A stretch of 64,000 nt of DNA. Source: Asaia bogorensis NBRC 16594. Its GTDB lineage: Bacteria > Pseudomonadota > Alphaproteobacteria > Acetobacterales > Acetobacteraceae. The position numbers and the translations under genes were made by a program. Within the stretch, counting starts at the first letter, position 1; each line of letters begins with the position of its first letter. Below the pieces are notes generated by a model, which saw nothing but the letters and a program-made list of their open reading frames with translations, was not told where the DNA came from and did no database searches. The stretch lies in the NCBI RefSeq assembly GCF_001547995.1, contig NZ_AP014690.1:2043001-2107000 (forward strand), read 5' to 3'. Below are positions 15,801 to 23,775 of the stretch, piece after piece.

Positions 15801-17349
15801 TGCTCGACAGAACCTGAAGCGGTGTGTCGTCACCCATCGAACCAATGGCTTCTGCCGATGTCTCGACCATGGGATGGAGAATGGTCTCCATTTCCTCATG
15901 CGTCAGGCTCATGGCCAGTTGGCGTCGGCGCAGCTGATCGGCGCTGAACAGGACCGGCTCGGCTACATCGCCCCGCACAACGGAGCTGATATTGCGAATA
16001 TGCTTCGTCCAGGCGGTGAAGTCCTGACGCTCGGCCAGAAGATCGAGCAGCTCCTGCGGCGCGTAGAGCTTGGCTTCCTGCAGGTCGAGACCCAGCGTCT
16101 CGCCCGGCCCGAGGCGCCCCTTCATGCGCGTATTGGCGTCCTGCACACGCACCATACCGGCTTCGGAACCCACGATCAGCAGATCGTCCTGCGTGATGGT
16201 GTAGCGCAGCGGGCGCAGACCAGCGCGGTCAAGACCGGCAACAACCCAGCGCCCATCGGTCGCACAGATGGCGGCAGGGCCGTCCCACGGCTCCATTACG
16301 GCATTGCAGTAGGAGAACAGCGCCCGATGCTTGTCAGTCATGGCAGCATTGCCACCGGCACTGGCAGGCACCATCAGCGTCTTGGCCATGGGGGCATCGC
16401 GCCCGGCATGGGTGAGCAGCTCGAACACGTTGTCGAACATGGCGGTATCGGAGCCCGCCGCCTGAACGACCGGCTTGAGATCGCTCATGTAGGGGTCGAG
16501 TTCGGCATTCGCGAGACGCGTCTCGTGGCTGCGCATCCAGTTCACATTACCGGAAAGCGTGTTGATCTCACCGTTATGCGCCAGACGGCGGAAAGGCTGA
16601 GCCAGCTTCCAGGTCGGGAAGGTATTGGTCGAGTAGCGCTGATGATAGATCGCAAAGCGCGAGACGAAACGCTCATCGAGAAGATCGGGATAGAAATCCG
16701 TCAGGTTCTCGGCAAGGAACATGCCCTTGTAGATGAGCGAACGACACGACAGCGAACACACATAGAGATCGACCTGCGCAGCGGCCGCGGCCTTCTCGAT
16801 GCGACGACGGATGACGTAAAGATCGCGCTCGAAATCAGCTTCCGAGCGGTTCAGGCGGTTACGCACCATGATCTGCTCGATCTCGGGACGCGTCGCATTG
16901 GCCTTTTCGCCGATACAGGCCGTGTCGATCGGCACCTGACGCCAGCCATAGATGCCATAGCCGAAATCGAGGATCTCGCTTTCGATGATCGCGCGCCCCG
17001 CTTCCTGCGCGGCCAGATCGGTCTTGGGCAGGAAGATCATGCCGACGGCAATACGACCCTCGATATGGTCGTCACCGGCGCTGTGAATCGCCTCGGCAAA
17101 GAAATCCTGCGGGATCTCGACATGGATGCCCGCACCATCGCCGGTCTTGCCATCGGCATCGACCGCACCGCGATGCCAGAGCGCCTTAAGCGCCGCGATA
17201 CCAGCCAGAACCACGTCACGACGGCGCTTGCCGTCCAGCGCCGCTACAAGCCCGACGCCGCAGGCATCACGCTCCATGGTCGGGTCATAAAGGCCTTCGA
17301 GGGCGCGGACATTGTCCTGATAGGACTGGATGAAGCTCTTCTCGGTCAT
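12829..17349 (-). CDS. gltB: Glutamate synthase (NADPH), large subunit
   Basis: A 1506-residue alpha subunit of GOGAT, which makes two glutamates from glutamine and 2-oxoglutarate. The N-terminal glutaminase is made as a propeptide: cleavage before Cys30 (ERDACGVG) would expose the nucleophile. The synthase domain binds FMN, and the 3Fe-4S cysteines lie in CIMVRQCHSNTCPVGVC. The C-terminal beta-helix has repeated Gly-rich turns. Length matches the bacterial norm (about 1500). I chose the ATG at 17349 (MTEKSF) because it lies just 5 bases after the gltD stop and gives the usual propeptide length; the frame runs open to 17559 but that would overlap gltD. Transcribed after gltD in one operon. 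Confidence 0.98.
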   Translation of the reverse strand: MTEKSFIQSYQDNVRALEGLYDPTMERDACGVGLVAALDGKRRRDVVLAGIAALKALWHRGAVDADGKTGDGAGIHVEIPQDFFAEAIHSAGDDHIEGRIAVGMIFLPKTDLAAQEAGRAIIESEILDFGYGIYGWRQVPIDTACIGEKANATRPEIEQIMVRNRLNRSEADFERDLYVIRRRIEKAAAAAQVDLYVCSLSCRSLIYKGMFLAENLTDFYPDLLDERFVSRFAIYHQRYSTNTFPTWKLAQPFRRLAHNGEINTLSGNVNWMRSHETRLANAELDPYMSDLKPVVQAAGSDTAMFDNVFELLTHAGRDAPMAKTLMVPASAGGNAAMTDKHRALFSYCNAVMEPWDGPAAICATDGRWVVAGLDRAGLRPLRYTITQDDLLIVGSEAGMVRVQDANTRMKGRLGPGETLGLDLQEAKLYAPQELLDLLAERQDFTAWTKHIRNISSVVRGDVAEPVLFSADQLRRRQLAMSLTHEEMETILHPMVETSAEAIGSMGDDTPLQVLSSTYRGLAHYFRQGFSQVTNPPIDSLREMNVMSLVTRLGNLGNILDQSPEQCDLLQLPSPVLTTGEFEALRNFCGKDGATVDCTFRAADGEAGLRDAIARIRHEAEDYVRGGCTHLFLSDEGQNEERVAIPMILATAAVHIHLVRQSLRTFTSLNVRSSDVMDVHGMAVTVGVGATTVNPYLAQECIADRLQRGLFGDLTLREAVERYRKALDKGLLKIMSKSGISIVSAYRGGYNFEAIGLSRALVAEFFPGMPSRISGIGLPGLARNALKAHETAYAGGVDALPIGGLYKLRRKGEVHAFSGQLIHMLQTAVSTDSFSLFKRYADAVRRQPPTALRDLLDFRRVREPIPVEDVESITSIRRRLVAPGISLGALSPEAHETLAIAMNRIGAKSDSGEGGEDASRFTPRENGDNASSKIKQVASGRFGVTAEYLNNCSEIEIKVAQGAKPGEGGQLPGFKVTELIGKLRHATPGVTLISPPPHHDIYSIEDLAQLIYDLKQINPEATVTVKLVARTGIGTIAAGVAKAKADAIMISGHCGGTGASPQSSIKYAGLPWEMGLTEANQVLTLNRLRHRVTLRTDGGLKTGRDVVMAAMLGAEEFGIGTAALVAMGCIMVRQCHSNTCPVGVCVQDEALRAKFEGTPEKVINLFSFIAEDVRNILAELGFKSVEEIIGRTDLLRQVSRGADYLDDLDLNSLLVQADPGPDARYCTREGRNEVPETLDAQVIADATPLFDHREKLHLHYTVQNTHRAIGTRVSSLITRKFGMKTLPEGHLTLRLRGSAGQSLGAFAVQGLKLDVVGDANDYVGKGLSGGTIVVRPSPTAPWRSEDNAIIGNTVLYGATAGSLFAAGQAGERFAVRNSGATAVVEGCGSNGCEYMTGGTVVILGHIGDNFGAGFTGGMAFVLDKEEMFERRVNPDTLLWARIEPGSVWEENLRSLVQRHADETGSAYAAELLHRWDRVLSQFWQVVPRDYARIIGYELPGKQEALSA

Positions 17350-17354
17350 GGCCC

Positions 17355-18815
17355 TTACTCCGCCGCCACTGCCTGTGCGGCATGGTCTGATGTCATGCTC
17401 TCTGTGCCAGAGAGGAATTGGTGCATTTCGGCTGCGGCCTCGCGTCCGTCGCGAATGGCCCAGACCACAAGCGAGGCCCCGCGCACGATATCGCCGCCTG
17501 CGAAAACGCCCGGCACGCTTGTCTCGAAACGTCCCGGTGTGACCTTGAGCGTACCCCATTTGGTCACGGCCAGCTCCGGCGCCTTCCAGTCGCCCGGCAG
17601 ATCCTCGGGGTCGAACCCAAGCGCCTTGATCACCAGATCGGCCTCGATCACGAAGCTGCTTTCCGGCACAGCCTCGACGGACTGGCGACCTGAAGCATCG
17701 GGCAGGCTCAGCCGCATCTTGTGGGCGCGCACGCCGCTGATGGTACCGTCGCCAAGGAATGCCTCGGGAGCCGCAAGCCAGGCGAAGTTCACGCCTTCTT
17801 CCTCGGCGTTTTTCACTTCCTGCACCGAACCGGGCATATTGGCGCGGTCACGACGGTACAGGCAGGTCACCTTTTCAGCACCCTGACGGATGGAGGTGCG
17901 CACGCAATCCATGGCCGTATCGCCACCGCCGATCACAACCACATGCTTGCCCCTGGCGTGCAGCACGGCATCATCGCCCGGCGTCTCATGATAACCACGA
18001 CGGTTGGACGCCGTGAGGAAATCGAGCGCCTGAACCACACCGCCCAGTCCGCTGCCCGGCACGGCAACCTCACGTGAACGATAGACGCCCGTTCCCAAAA
18101 AGACCGCATCGTGCTTCTCACGAAGCGCCTCGAAGGAAAGGCCGCCCTCACCTTCTCCAATGGGAGTGGAGAGATGGAAGACGATGCCCTGTGCCTCGAG
18201 CAACTCATGACGACGGGCCAGCACGTGCTTTTCCAGCTTGAAGCTCGGAATGCCATAGACCATCAGCCCGCCGACGCGATCATGACGGTCATAGACATGA
18301 ACCTGATAGCCAAGGGCACGCAGCCATTCTGCCGCAGCAAGCCCGGCCGGACCGGCGCCAACCACGCCGATGCTCTGCGAACGCTCGCGAGACGGCAGGC
18401 GCGGTTTGACCCAGCCCTGTTCGAAAGCCGTTTCAGTAATGAACTTCTCGACGGCACCGATCGTGACCGCCTCGAAATCCTTCTGAATGACGCAGTTGCC
18501 CTCGCACAGACGATCCTGCGGGCAGATGCGCCCGCAGATTTCTGGGAAGGTATTCGTCGCCGAGGAGAGACGATAGGCTTCTTCCAGACGGTTCTCGGCC
18601 GTCAGCTTCAGCCAGTCGGGAATGTTGTTGCCCAGGGGGCAATGGACCGAACAGAAAGGTACACCGCATTGCGAGCAACGGCTGGCCTGACGCTCGGCAT
18701 GATCGACTGCAAAAGCGCGATAGATTTCGCCGAAATCCTCACGGCGTTCGGCAGCGTCACGCTTCTCAGGCATCTCCTGCGGCAATGACACAAATTGCAG
18801 CATACGTTCGGCCAC
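17355..18815 (-). CDS. gltD: Glutamate synthase (NADPH), small subunit
   Basis: A 486-residue FAD/4Fe-4S beta subunit that passes electrons from NADPH to GltB. Two cysteine clusters are present: C47, C50, C55, C59 (CSQCGVPFCSVHC) and C94, C98, C104, C108 (CGRICPQDRLCEGNC). Two dinucleotide folds follow: VVGAGPAGLAAAEWL (FAD) and VVIGGGDTAMDCV (NADPH). The start is GTG at 18815 with GGGGAG 8 bases upstream; an in-frame ATG at 18803 is the alternative. The order gltD-gltB is the reverse of E. coli. The 178-base upstream region contains an AT-rich stretch (about 18900-18915) that may hold the promoter, but I see no clear boxes. Confidence 0.97.
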   Translation of the reverse strand: MAERMLQFVSLPQEMPEKRDAAERREDFGEIYRAFAVDHAERQASRCSQCGVPFCSVHCPLGNNIPDWLKLTAENRLEEAYRLSSATNTFPEICGRICPQDRLCEGNCVIQKDFEAVTIGAVEKFITETAFEQGWVKPRLPSRERSQSIGVVGAGPAGLAAAEWLRALGYQVHVYDRHDRVGGLMVYGIPSFKLEKHVLARRHELLEAQGIVFHLSTPIGEGEGGLSFEALREKHDAVFLGTGVYRSREVAVPGSGLGGVVQALDFLTASNRRGYHETPGDDAVLHARGKHVVVIGGGDTAMDCVRTSIRQGAEKVTCLYRRDRANMPGSVQEVKNAEEEGVNFAWLAAPEAFLGDGTISGVRAHKMRLSLPDASGRQSVEAVPESSFVIEADLVIKALGFDPEDLPGDWKAPELAVTKWGTLKVTPGRFETSVPGVFAGGDIVRGASLVVWAIRDGREAAAEMHQFLSGTESMTSDHAAQAVAAE

Positions 18816-18975
18816 GACACGTTCTCCCCAAGGGCGAGCGGACGCATGTCGCCCCGCTCAAAAAACATGACGGACAGGTAAGACAAGCCCACGAACCGTA
18901 TAAGTAATTAATGCTTACCTATCGCCGGTCATATTGACGATTTATGGCGCAAACATACACAAATCTCGCATTATT

Positions 18976-18992
18976 AGGTCCGAAACGGACCT
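18976..18992. terminator. Small hairpin after the NDUFA9-like gene
   Basis: AGGTCCG and CGGACCT form a perfect 7-base stem with an AAA loop directly after the stop codon of the minus-strand gene ending at 18994. On the minus strand it is followed by TAATAATG and preceded by an A-rich run; on the plus strand it is followed by TTTATTT. It is a plausible weak terminator, better formed for plus-strand transcription. Confidence 0.4.
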
Positions 18993-18993
18993 T

Positions 18994-19929
18994 TTATTTG
19001 CGAACCATTCTCAACACGCTGATTTGGCTTAGATATTCCGGTGCCACATCATACACACTTCGGGGAACGACTCCGAGGGTTTCGACGGTCTCAGCCCCGG
19101 ATGACACGATATTGTCCTGCGAAAGCATCGCGAGCTGATCCCGCGTCAGCAGCTTACCCGGCAGAACCTCCATCACACTGGCCTGTAACTGGGCAACACG
19201 CTCTGGCACTGTGAGAAGTCGGGGCGTGCGCCCCACGGACTGCGCCGCGAAGGCCATGATCTCGGCCATGGTGAGACGATCGGGACCGCCGAGCTCGAAC
19301 AGCCTTCCGCCCAGACCGCTTTTGGTCAGAGCGAGCACGGCAGCCTTCGCGACATCCTCGACATAGACGGGCTGAAGGCGCGTCTCCGGAAAGTAGACAG
19401 GCAGGACAGGCAGGATTTTTGCCATGAGGCCAAACATACGCAGAAAGCTGTCCTGCGGACCGAACACAACACTTGGGCGCAGGATTGTCGCCTCGGGGAA
19501 GGCGGCTTTGACCCTGCGCTCGCCCTCTGCCTTGCTACGCCCGTAACGTGAAGGCGAATCAGGCGCAGCACCGATGGCCGAAACCTGAACGAATCGCTCC
19601 ACGCCAGCAGCGCGCGCCTCTTCAGCCACGCGTTCCGGAGCCTCGGCGTTCATGCGCTGGAAAGTCGCCCCGCCCTTCTCTGTGAGAATCGAGACCAGAT
19701 TGATGGCCGCCCCGGCACCCTGCAGGGCTGCACGCACCGACGCACGATCCGTCACCGAAGCATAAACAGGCAAGACCGTTCCCGGCGGTGATTCGGCGAC
19801 GAGAGAGCCTGCCCTGTGCGGCGCACGTGAGGCCACGCGGACATGATGCCCCTTCGCGACGAGCTGGCGCACGAGTGAGCGCCCGATGAAGCCATTGCCG
19901 CCGAATAAGGTGATGACCGGGTTTTCCAT
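18994..19929 (-). CDS. NAD(P)-binding protein, complex I NDUFA9-like (atypical SDR)
   Basis: A 311-residue protein with an N-terminal Rossmann fold: FGGNGFIGRSLV (glycines 10, 11, 13, 16) and a YGRSK motif (Tyr129, Lys133). It resembles the atypical short-chain dehydrogenases related to mitochondrial complex I subunit NDUFA9 that are common in Alphaproteobacteria; the assignment comes from overall pattern, including the DRASVRAALQGAGAAINLV and RPSVVFGPQDSFL regions. The ATG at 19929 is preceded by AGAGGA, then a run of seven T. A longer frame to 20208 would run through the tRNA-Leu gene and is rejected. No other respiratory gene is adjacent. Exact function unknown. Confidence 0.85.
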   Translation of the reverse strand: MENPVITLFGGNGFIGRSLVRQLVAKGHHVRVASRAPHRAGSLVAESPPGTVLPVYASVTDRASVRAALQGAGAAINLVSILTEKGGATFQRMNAEAPERVAEEARAAGVERFVQVSAIGAAPDSPSRYGRSKAEGERRVKAAFPEATILRPSVVFGPQDSFLRMFGLMAKILPVLPVYFPETRLQPVYVEDVAKAAVLALTKSGLGGRLFELGGPDRLTMAEIMAFAAQSVGRTPRLLTVPERVAQLQASVMEVLPGKLLTRDQLAMLSQDNIVSSGAETVETLGVVPRSVYDVAPEYLSQISVLRMVRK

Positions 19930-19959
19930 AAAAAAATCCTCTTTTTTCAACGGGGGGTG

Positions 19960-19988
19960 TTGACGCCCCCCACATCCACCGGTAAACG
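19960..19988 (+). promoter_or_regulatory. Candidate sigma-70 promoter for tRNA-Leu
   Basis: TTGACG (19960-19965), a 17-base spacer and TAAACG (19983-19988) lie about 55 bases before the tRNA. The -35 box is near consensus and the -10 is weak. It is the only good pair in the 113-base gap between the divergent genes. Confidence 0.4.
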
Positions 19989-20002
19989 CCACCTCACCGA
20001 AC

Positions 20003-20029
20003 GGGATGCCGAAAAAAAAACGGCACCCC
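20003..20029. repeat. Hairpin with a nine-A loop in the tRNA-Leu leader
   Basis: GGGATGCCG (20003-20011) and CGGCACCCC (20021-20029) pair with one mismatch (a G-U pair in minus-strand RNA) around a loop of nine A. It sits 13 bases before the mature tRNA. As minus-strand RNA it would have a nine-U loop upstream of the NDUFA9-like gene. Role unknown. Confidence 0.4.
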
Positions 20030-20042
20030 GGACAGCCTCTGA

Positions 20043-20129
20043 GCCCAGATGGCGGAATTGGTAGACGCGCAGGTTTCAGGTACCTGTGTCCGCAAGGACG
20101 TGGAAGTTCGAGTCTTCTTCTGGGCACCA
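20043..20129 (+). tRNA. tRNA-Leu (anticodon CAG)
   Basis: An 87-base gene including an encoded CCA. The acceptor stem pairs GCCCAGA (20043-20049) with TCTGGGC (20119-20125), with discriminator A and CCA at 20127-20129. The D arm has the Leu-type GGCGGAATTGGTAGACGC. The anticodon stem CAGGT/ACCTG encloses the loop TTCAGGT, giving CAG. A variable-arm stem TGTCCGCAAGGACG marks it as class II, and the T arm has GTTCGAGTC. It reads CUG leucine codons, frequent in this GC-rich sequence. A strong terminator follows. Confidence 0.97.
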
Positions 20130-20135
20130 TACGAA

Positions 20136-20176
20136 AAACGGAAAAGCCGACGAGAAATCGTCGGCTTCCGTTTTTT
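20136..20176 (+). terminator. Rho-independent terminator after tRNA-Leu
   Basis: AAGCCGACGA (20144-20153) pairs perfectly with TCGTCGGCTT (20158-20167) around a GAAA tetraloop. The stem extends through ACGG/CCGT and is followed by TTTTTT (20171-20176). This is a textbook intrinsic terminator 7 bases after the tRNA and 23 bases before the RNase D gene. Confidence 0.9.
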
Positions 20177-20198
20177 CTAGCCCCAGGGTTTTCCAGAC

Positions 20199-20846
20199 AT
20201 GGCCGCACCGAGCGCTTCGATCCATCTTTACGATGGTGATCTCCCCGATGATTTCGATCTGGGTCCAGTCGTCGCCGTCGATACCGAAGCCATGGGCCTC
20301 AACCCGCATCGCGACCGTCTGTGCCTCGTGCAGCTTTCCGCCGGCGATGGCGAAGCCCATCTGGTGCAGATCCGTCCGAAATCGCTGGGCGGTCGCTACG
20401 AGGACTGCCCGAATCTCAAGGCACTCATGGCTGATGAAAGCGTGACAAAGCTCATGCATTTCGCCCGCTTCGACGTGGCACTGCTTCAGCACGCCCTTGG
20501 CATCAAGGTCGCGCCCGTCATCTGCACCAAGATTGCAGCCCGCCTGGTGCGCACCTTCACCGATCGTCATGGTCTGGCGCATCTGTGCCGCGAATTGCTG
20601 GGTGTCGATCTGGCCAAGCAGCAGCAGACGTCTGACTGGGGCTCGGAAGTTCTCTCCCCTGAGCAACTGAGCTATGCCGCTTCGGATGTGCTTCATCTGC
20701 ATGCACTCTGGGCCAAGCTTGAGGCCCTGCTCATCCGTGAAGGCCGGCGTGAGCTCGCCCAGGCCTGCTACGATTTCCTGCCAGCCCGTGGGCAGCTTGA
20801 TATCCTGGGCTATGAAGAGCCCGATATCTTCTCCCATCGCGCCTGA
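20199..20846 (+). CDS. Ribonuclease D-like 3'-5' exonuclease
   Basis: A 215-residue DEDDy exonuclease. Exo I is VDTEAMGL (Asp28, Glu30), Exo II is HFARFDVALL (Asp92) and Exo III is YAASDVLHLH (Tyr159, Asp163), so all catalytic residues are present. It is much shorter than E. coli RNase D (about 375 residues) because the HRDC domains are absent; such short forms are usual in Alphaproteobacteria. Likely role: trimming of tRNA and other stable RNA 3' ends. It sits directly after the tRNA-Leu terminator and 126 bases before kdsD, so it probably has its own promoter or weak read-through. Confidence 0.92.
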   Translation: MAAPSASIHLYDGDLPDDFDLGPVVAVDTEAMGLNPHRDRLCLVQLSAGDGEAHLVQIRPKSLGGRYEDCPNLKALMADESVTKLMHFARFDVALLQHALGIKVAPVICTKIAARLVRTFTDRHGLAHLCRELLGVDLAKQQQTSDWGSEVLSPEQLSYAASDVLHLHALWAKLEALLIREGRRELAQACYDFLPARGQLDILGYEEPDIFSHRA

Positions 20847-20972
20847 GCTCTTACGCGCTTCCCCTTCTGCTCTGCTCCGCTCGGTGTGATATTCGCATGG
20901 CGTGTCATAGAAACGCCTTGCTTGGCGTGGCAGGGTAATTGACCTGAGGCCAGCAAAGCGGGAAGAGGACGC

Positions 20973-22007
20973 ATGACCGAGCTTTCACGTTCCAGCTCCG
21001 CTTTGATTACCGATTCCGAGCACGCCCGCAACGCGGCAATCGAGAGCGCCCAGGCCACCCTTGCCGCCGAGGCCGCCGGACTGACCGCGCTGCAATCCGC
21101 GCTCGCCTTGCCAGAGGCGATGGGGAACCATTTCAGCGAGGCCGTTGCCTGTATCGCCGCCACGAAAGGGCGCGTCGTGGTTTCCGGCATCGGCAAATCG
21201 GGCCATATCGGCAGAAAAATCCAGGCGACACTGGCCTCTACCGGCACATCCTCCATTTTCGTCCATCCTGCTGAAGCCGCCCACGGCGATCTGGGCATGA
21301 TCGAAGCGCGCGACGTGCTGGTGCTTCTCTCTCAATCCGGTGAGACGGCCGAACTGGCCGCATTGCTCGAACATGCCGCGCGCCATGCGATCACCATCAT
21401 CGGCATGACATCCTCGCCCAACTCAACGCTGGCCCGGTCCAGCAGCATTGTGCTTTGTCTGCCACGCAGCAAGGAAGCCTGCCCAATGGGGCTCGCCCCC
21501 ACGACCAGCGCGGTGATGCAGCTTGCCCTCGGTGACGCCCTCGCCGTTGCCCTGCTGGAACGACGCGGGTTCACCGCTGATGATTTCGGCGCCTTTCATC
21601 CGGGCGGCTCCCTTGGCGCGTTGCTCCGCCCGGTGCGCCGGCTGATGCATGAGGGCGAGGCCATGCCACTTGGCACGGCTGACATGCCCCTATCGGGCGT
21701 CATCATTGAAATGACACGCAAGGCATTCGGGTGTATGGGCATCGTCGACCCCAGCGGCGTTCTCATCGGCCTCGTAAGCGATGGCGATCTACGTCCGGCC
21801 CTGACCCGCGACCTCGACAGGACAACGGCGGGTGACATCATGAACCGCGCGCCAATCACCACCCATGGCGATATGCTCGCCCAGGAGGCCATTCATCTGA
21901 TGACCGCGAGGCGCAAGGCCATCAATAGTCTGTTCGTGCTTGATGAGGCACAGCGACCGGTCGGTATCATCCATCTGCACGACCTGCTTCGCACAGGCGT
22001 CGCATGA
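20973..22007 (+). CDS. kdsD: Arabinose-5-phosphate isomerase (KpsF/GutQ family)
   Basis: A 344-residue isomerase converting D-ribulose 5-phosphate to D-arabinose 5-phosphate, the first step of Kdo synthesis for LPS. The N-terminal SIS domain (about 40-180) has VVVSGIGKSGHIGRKI, the HPAEAAHGDLG loop with the conserved His, and LLSQSGETAEL. Two CBS domains follow (about 215-344), including LIGLVSDGDLRPAL and PVGIIHLHDLL. GGAAGAGGA precedes the ATG. The stop overlaps lptC (ATGA). The location at the head of the lptCAB-rpoN cluster is the standard proteobacterial arrangement and supports the LPS role. Confidence 0.95.
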   Translation: MTELSRSSSALITDSEHARNAAIESAQATLAAEAAGLTALQSALALPEAMGNHFSEAVACIAATKGRVVVSGIGKSGHIGRKIQATLASTGTSSIFVHPAEAAHGDLGMIEARDVLVLLSQSGETAELAALLEHAARHAITIIGMTSSPNSTLARSSSIVLCLPRSKEACPMGLAPTTSAVMQLALGDALAVALLERRGFTADDFGAFHPGGSLGALLRPVRRLMHEGEAMPLGTADMPLSGVIIEMTRKAFGCMGIVDPSGVLIGLVSDGDLRPALTRDLDRTTAGDIMNRAPITTHGDMLAQEAIHLMTARRKAINSLFVLDEAQRPVGIIHLHDLLRTGVA

Positions 22008-22786
22008 CCGGGACGCAGGAGAACAAGGACCGCAAGCCGCCGCAACGCGAAGATTTTGCGCGTGACGCGGCAAAGCTTGCCGCCCTGCGCGAGGCCATGC
22101 GTGAACAGGGGCAGTCCCGCCAGCGCAATATCCCGACATCGTCGGACCTTGCCTCGCGCCGTCGCCTGCTCGACACGGCAAAATGGGCGCTTCCGCTCAC
22201 GGCCGCTGTTCTTCTCGGCTCGATCGCTGTCTGGCCGGAAATCGCGCGCTGGCTCAGCGCCAACCGCGCCGTCATGCAGGAGATGGCGCAGATGCGGGTC
22301 GAGAGCGGTAATCTCGAAGGGGCTATCTATCGCGGCCTGGATGCCCATAACCGTCCCTATATGATCACGGCACGCATCGCCCATCAGAACGGTCCCGATC
22401 GTGTCGATCTGGTCGACCCGGTAGCCGATACGCATATGGCGGGCGGCGGCTGGGCCGAAATCAAGGCGGACAAGGGCGTTTACATGCAGCACGAGCAAAC
22501 GCTCAATCTGACCGACCATGTCGTGCTGTACAGGGACGACGGCACGCTGCTGAACGGTCTGACCGCCGATATCGACCTTCATCGCAGCGTGATCGCGTCG
22601 AATGACTGGGTTCATGCAGAGGGGCCATTTGGCATACTCGACGCCCAGGGCTATTTTATCGACCAGCACGCCAACCTTCTGCAGTTCGTGGGGCCGCAGC
22701 GTGTCATACGCAATGATGACCGTCAGGATGCCATGCCCTCCCTCACCTCACCTGCCCGCACCTCCTCCTCGCAGAAGGCCCCATGA
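22004..22786 (+). CDS. lptC: LPS export bridge protein LptC
   Basis: A 260-residue bitopic protein: a charged cytoplasmic N-terminus (1-58), one transmembrane helix (about 61-79, WALPLTAAVLLGSIAVW) and a periplasmic beta-jellyroll, with patterns such as RPYMITARIAHQNGP and the LNLTDHVVLYRDDGTLL strands common to LptC/LptA. It carries LPS from the LptBFG transporter to LptA. It is longer than E. coli LptC (191 residues), as usual in Alphaproteobacteria. Coupled at both ends by ATGA overlaps with kdsD and lptA. lptF and lptG are not in the window. Confidence 0.9.
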   Translation: MTGTQENKDRKPPQREDFARDAAKLAALREAMREQGQSRQRNIPTSSDLASRRRLLDTAKWALPLTAAVLLGSIAVWPEIARWLSANRAVMQEMAQMRVESGNLEGAIYRGLDAHNRPYMITARIAHQNGPDRVDLVDPVADTHMAGGGWAEIKADKGVYMQHEQTLNLTDHVVLYRDDGTLLNGLTADIDLHRSVIASNDWVHAEGPFGILDAQGYFIDQHANLLQFVGPQRVIRNDDRQDAMPSLTSPARTSSSQKAP

Positions 22787-23775
22787 TGCGCCGCCTCATT
22801 CCTGCCCTGACCCTGGGTTCGCTCCTTATGGGTCTTCCTCTTGCCGGCGTCCCGCTTGAGGCCCTCCTTTGCCCGCAGGCTCATGCCCAGGCGCTCGACA
22901 TGTCGCATGGCGAGCAGGTCAATATCAGCTCCGCTGGTCCCCAGACCTATGATCACGACGCCCAGACGGTCACTTTCGTCGATCAGGCGCGCGCTGTTCG
23001 TGGCGACGTGACGATTGATGCGGATCAGCTCATCGGTTTTCTGCGCAAGAAATCGCCCGATCCCAACGCCCCCAAGCCGCAGGATGATTCAACGCAGCAG
23101 GACGGCGAGAAAAAGCCCGGCGATGACGGCGCCATGGGCGGATCGATGGAGCTCTATCGCATGGAGGCCATCGGGCACGTTCATATCTATACCAGCACCG
23201 ATCAGGCCTGGGGCGACAAGGCGCTTTACGACATCGATCAGGGCGTTCTCGTCATGACGGGCAAGGCGCTCAAGCTGACCACGCCGCAGGATGTGATGAC
23301 CGCGCGCGATGTGATGGAATATCACAGCCAGACCCGTATGTCGGTCGGTCGTGGCGATGCCACCGTAACCACCAATGACGGCAAGCGCATCAAGGCGGAT
23401 GTGCTGGTGGCGTTCAGCAAGCCGGATTCCACGCCCCCCGCCGGCGCGAATCCTGCCCCTGCGCCCGCAGCGGGTGGCGATGGCACTGCTCGCAGCTCGA
23501 AGCTCGATCGCGCCTATGCCTGGGGCCATGTCATGCTGCGCACCCCCAATGAAACCGCGACAGGCGACAGGGGCGTCTATGTGTTCGACACGCAGATGGC
23601 GCGGCTTATCGGCCATGTGCACGTGACGAGTGGCCAGAACCAGAATAACGGCGCCTCGGCCATCGTGAACATGAAGACGGGGGTTGCCATCATGAACCCC
23701 GCACCCGGCCAGCGCATCGAAGGTCTGGTCATCCCCAACGAAGCTGGCAGCAGCAAGCCCGGAGACGCGCATTGA
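22783..23775 (+). CDS. lptA: LPS export periplasmic protein LptA
   Basis: A 330-residue periplasmic protein of the OstA/LptA jellyroll family that extends the LPS bridge. The signal peptide ends near AHAQA (about residue 35). Jellyroll strands are visible in YDHDAQTVTFVDQARAVRGD, VTIDADQLIGFL, MEAIGHVHIYT and AYAWGHVMLRT. A charged Lys/Asp/Pro-rich insert (about 85-120) and a Pro/Ala-rich linker (about 215-235) make it longer than E. coli LptA (185 residues). Two ATG codons in tandem could serve as start; the first overlaps the lptC stop. It lies between lptC and lptB. Confidence 0.9.
   Translation: MMRRLIPALTLGSLLMGLPLAGVPLEALLCPQAHAQALDMSHGEQVNISSAGPQTYDHDAQTVTFVDQARAVRGDVTIDADQLIGFLRKKSPDPNAPKPQDDSTQQDGEKKPGDDGAMGGSMELYRMEAIGHVHIYTSTDQAWGDKALYDIDQGVLVMTGKALKLTTPQDVMTARDVMEYHSQTRMSVGRGDATVTTNDGKRIKADVLVAFSKPDSTPPAGANPAPAPAAGGDGTARSSKLDRAYAWGHVMLRTPNETATGDRGVYVFDTQMARLIGHVHVTSGQNQNNGASAIVNMKTGVAIMNPAPGQRIEGLVIPNEAGSSKPGDAH

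Noticed and set aside
15313-17886. An 857-codon open frame antisense to gltB/gltD
   Set aside because: Its translation is rich in Arg, His and Gly with no family motif, and it lies opposite two certain genes. Long antisense frames are expected in GC-rich codon usage.
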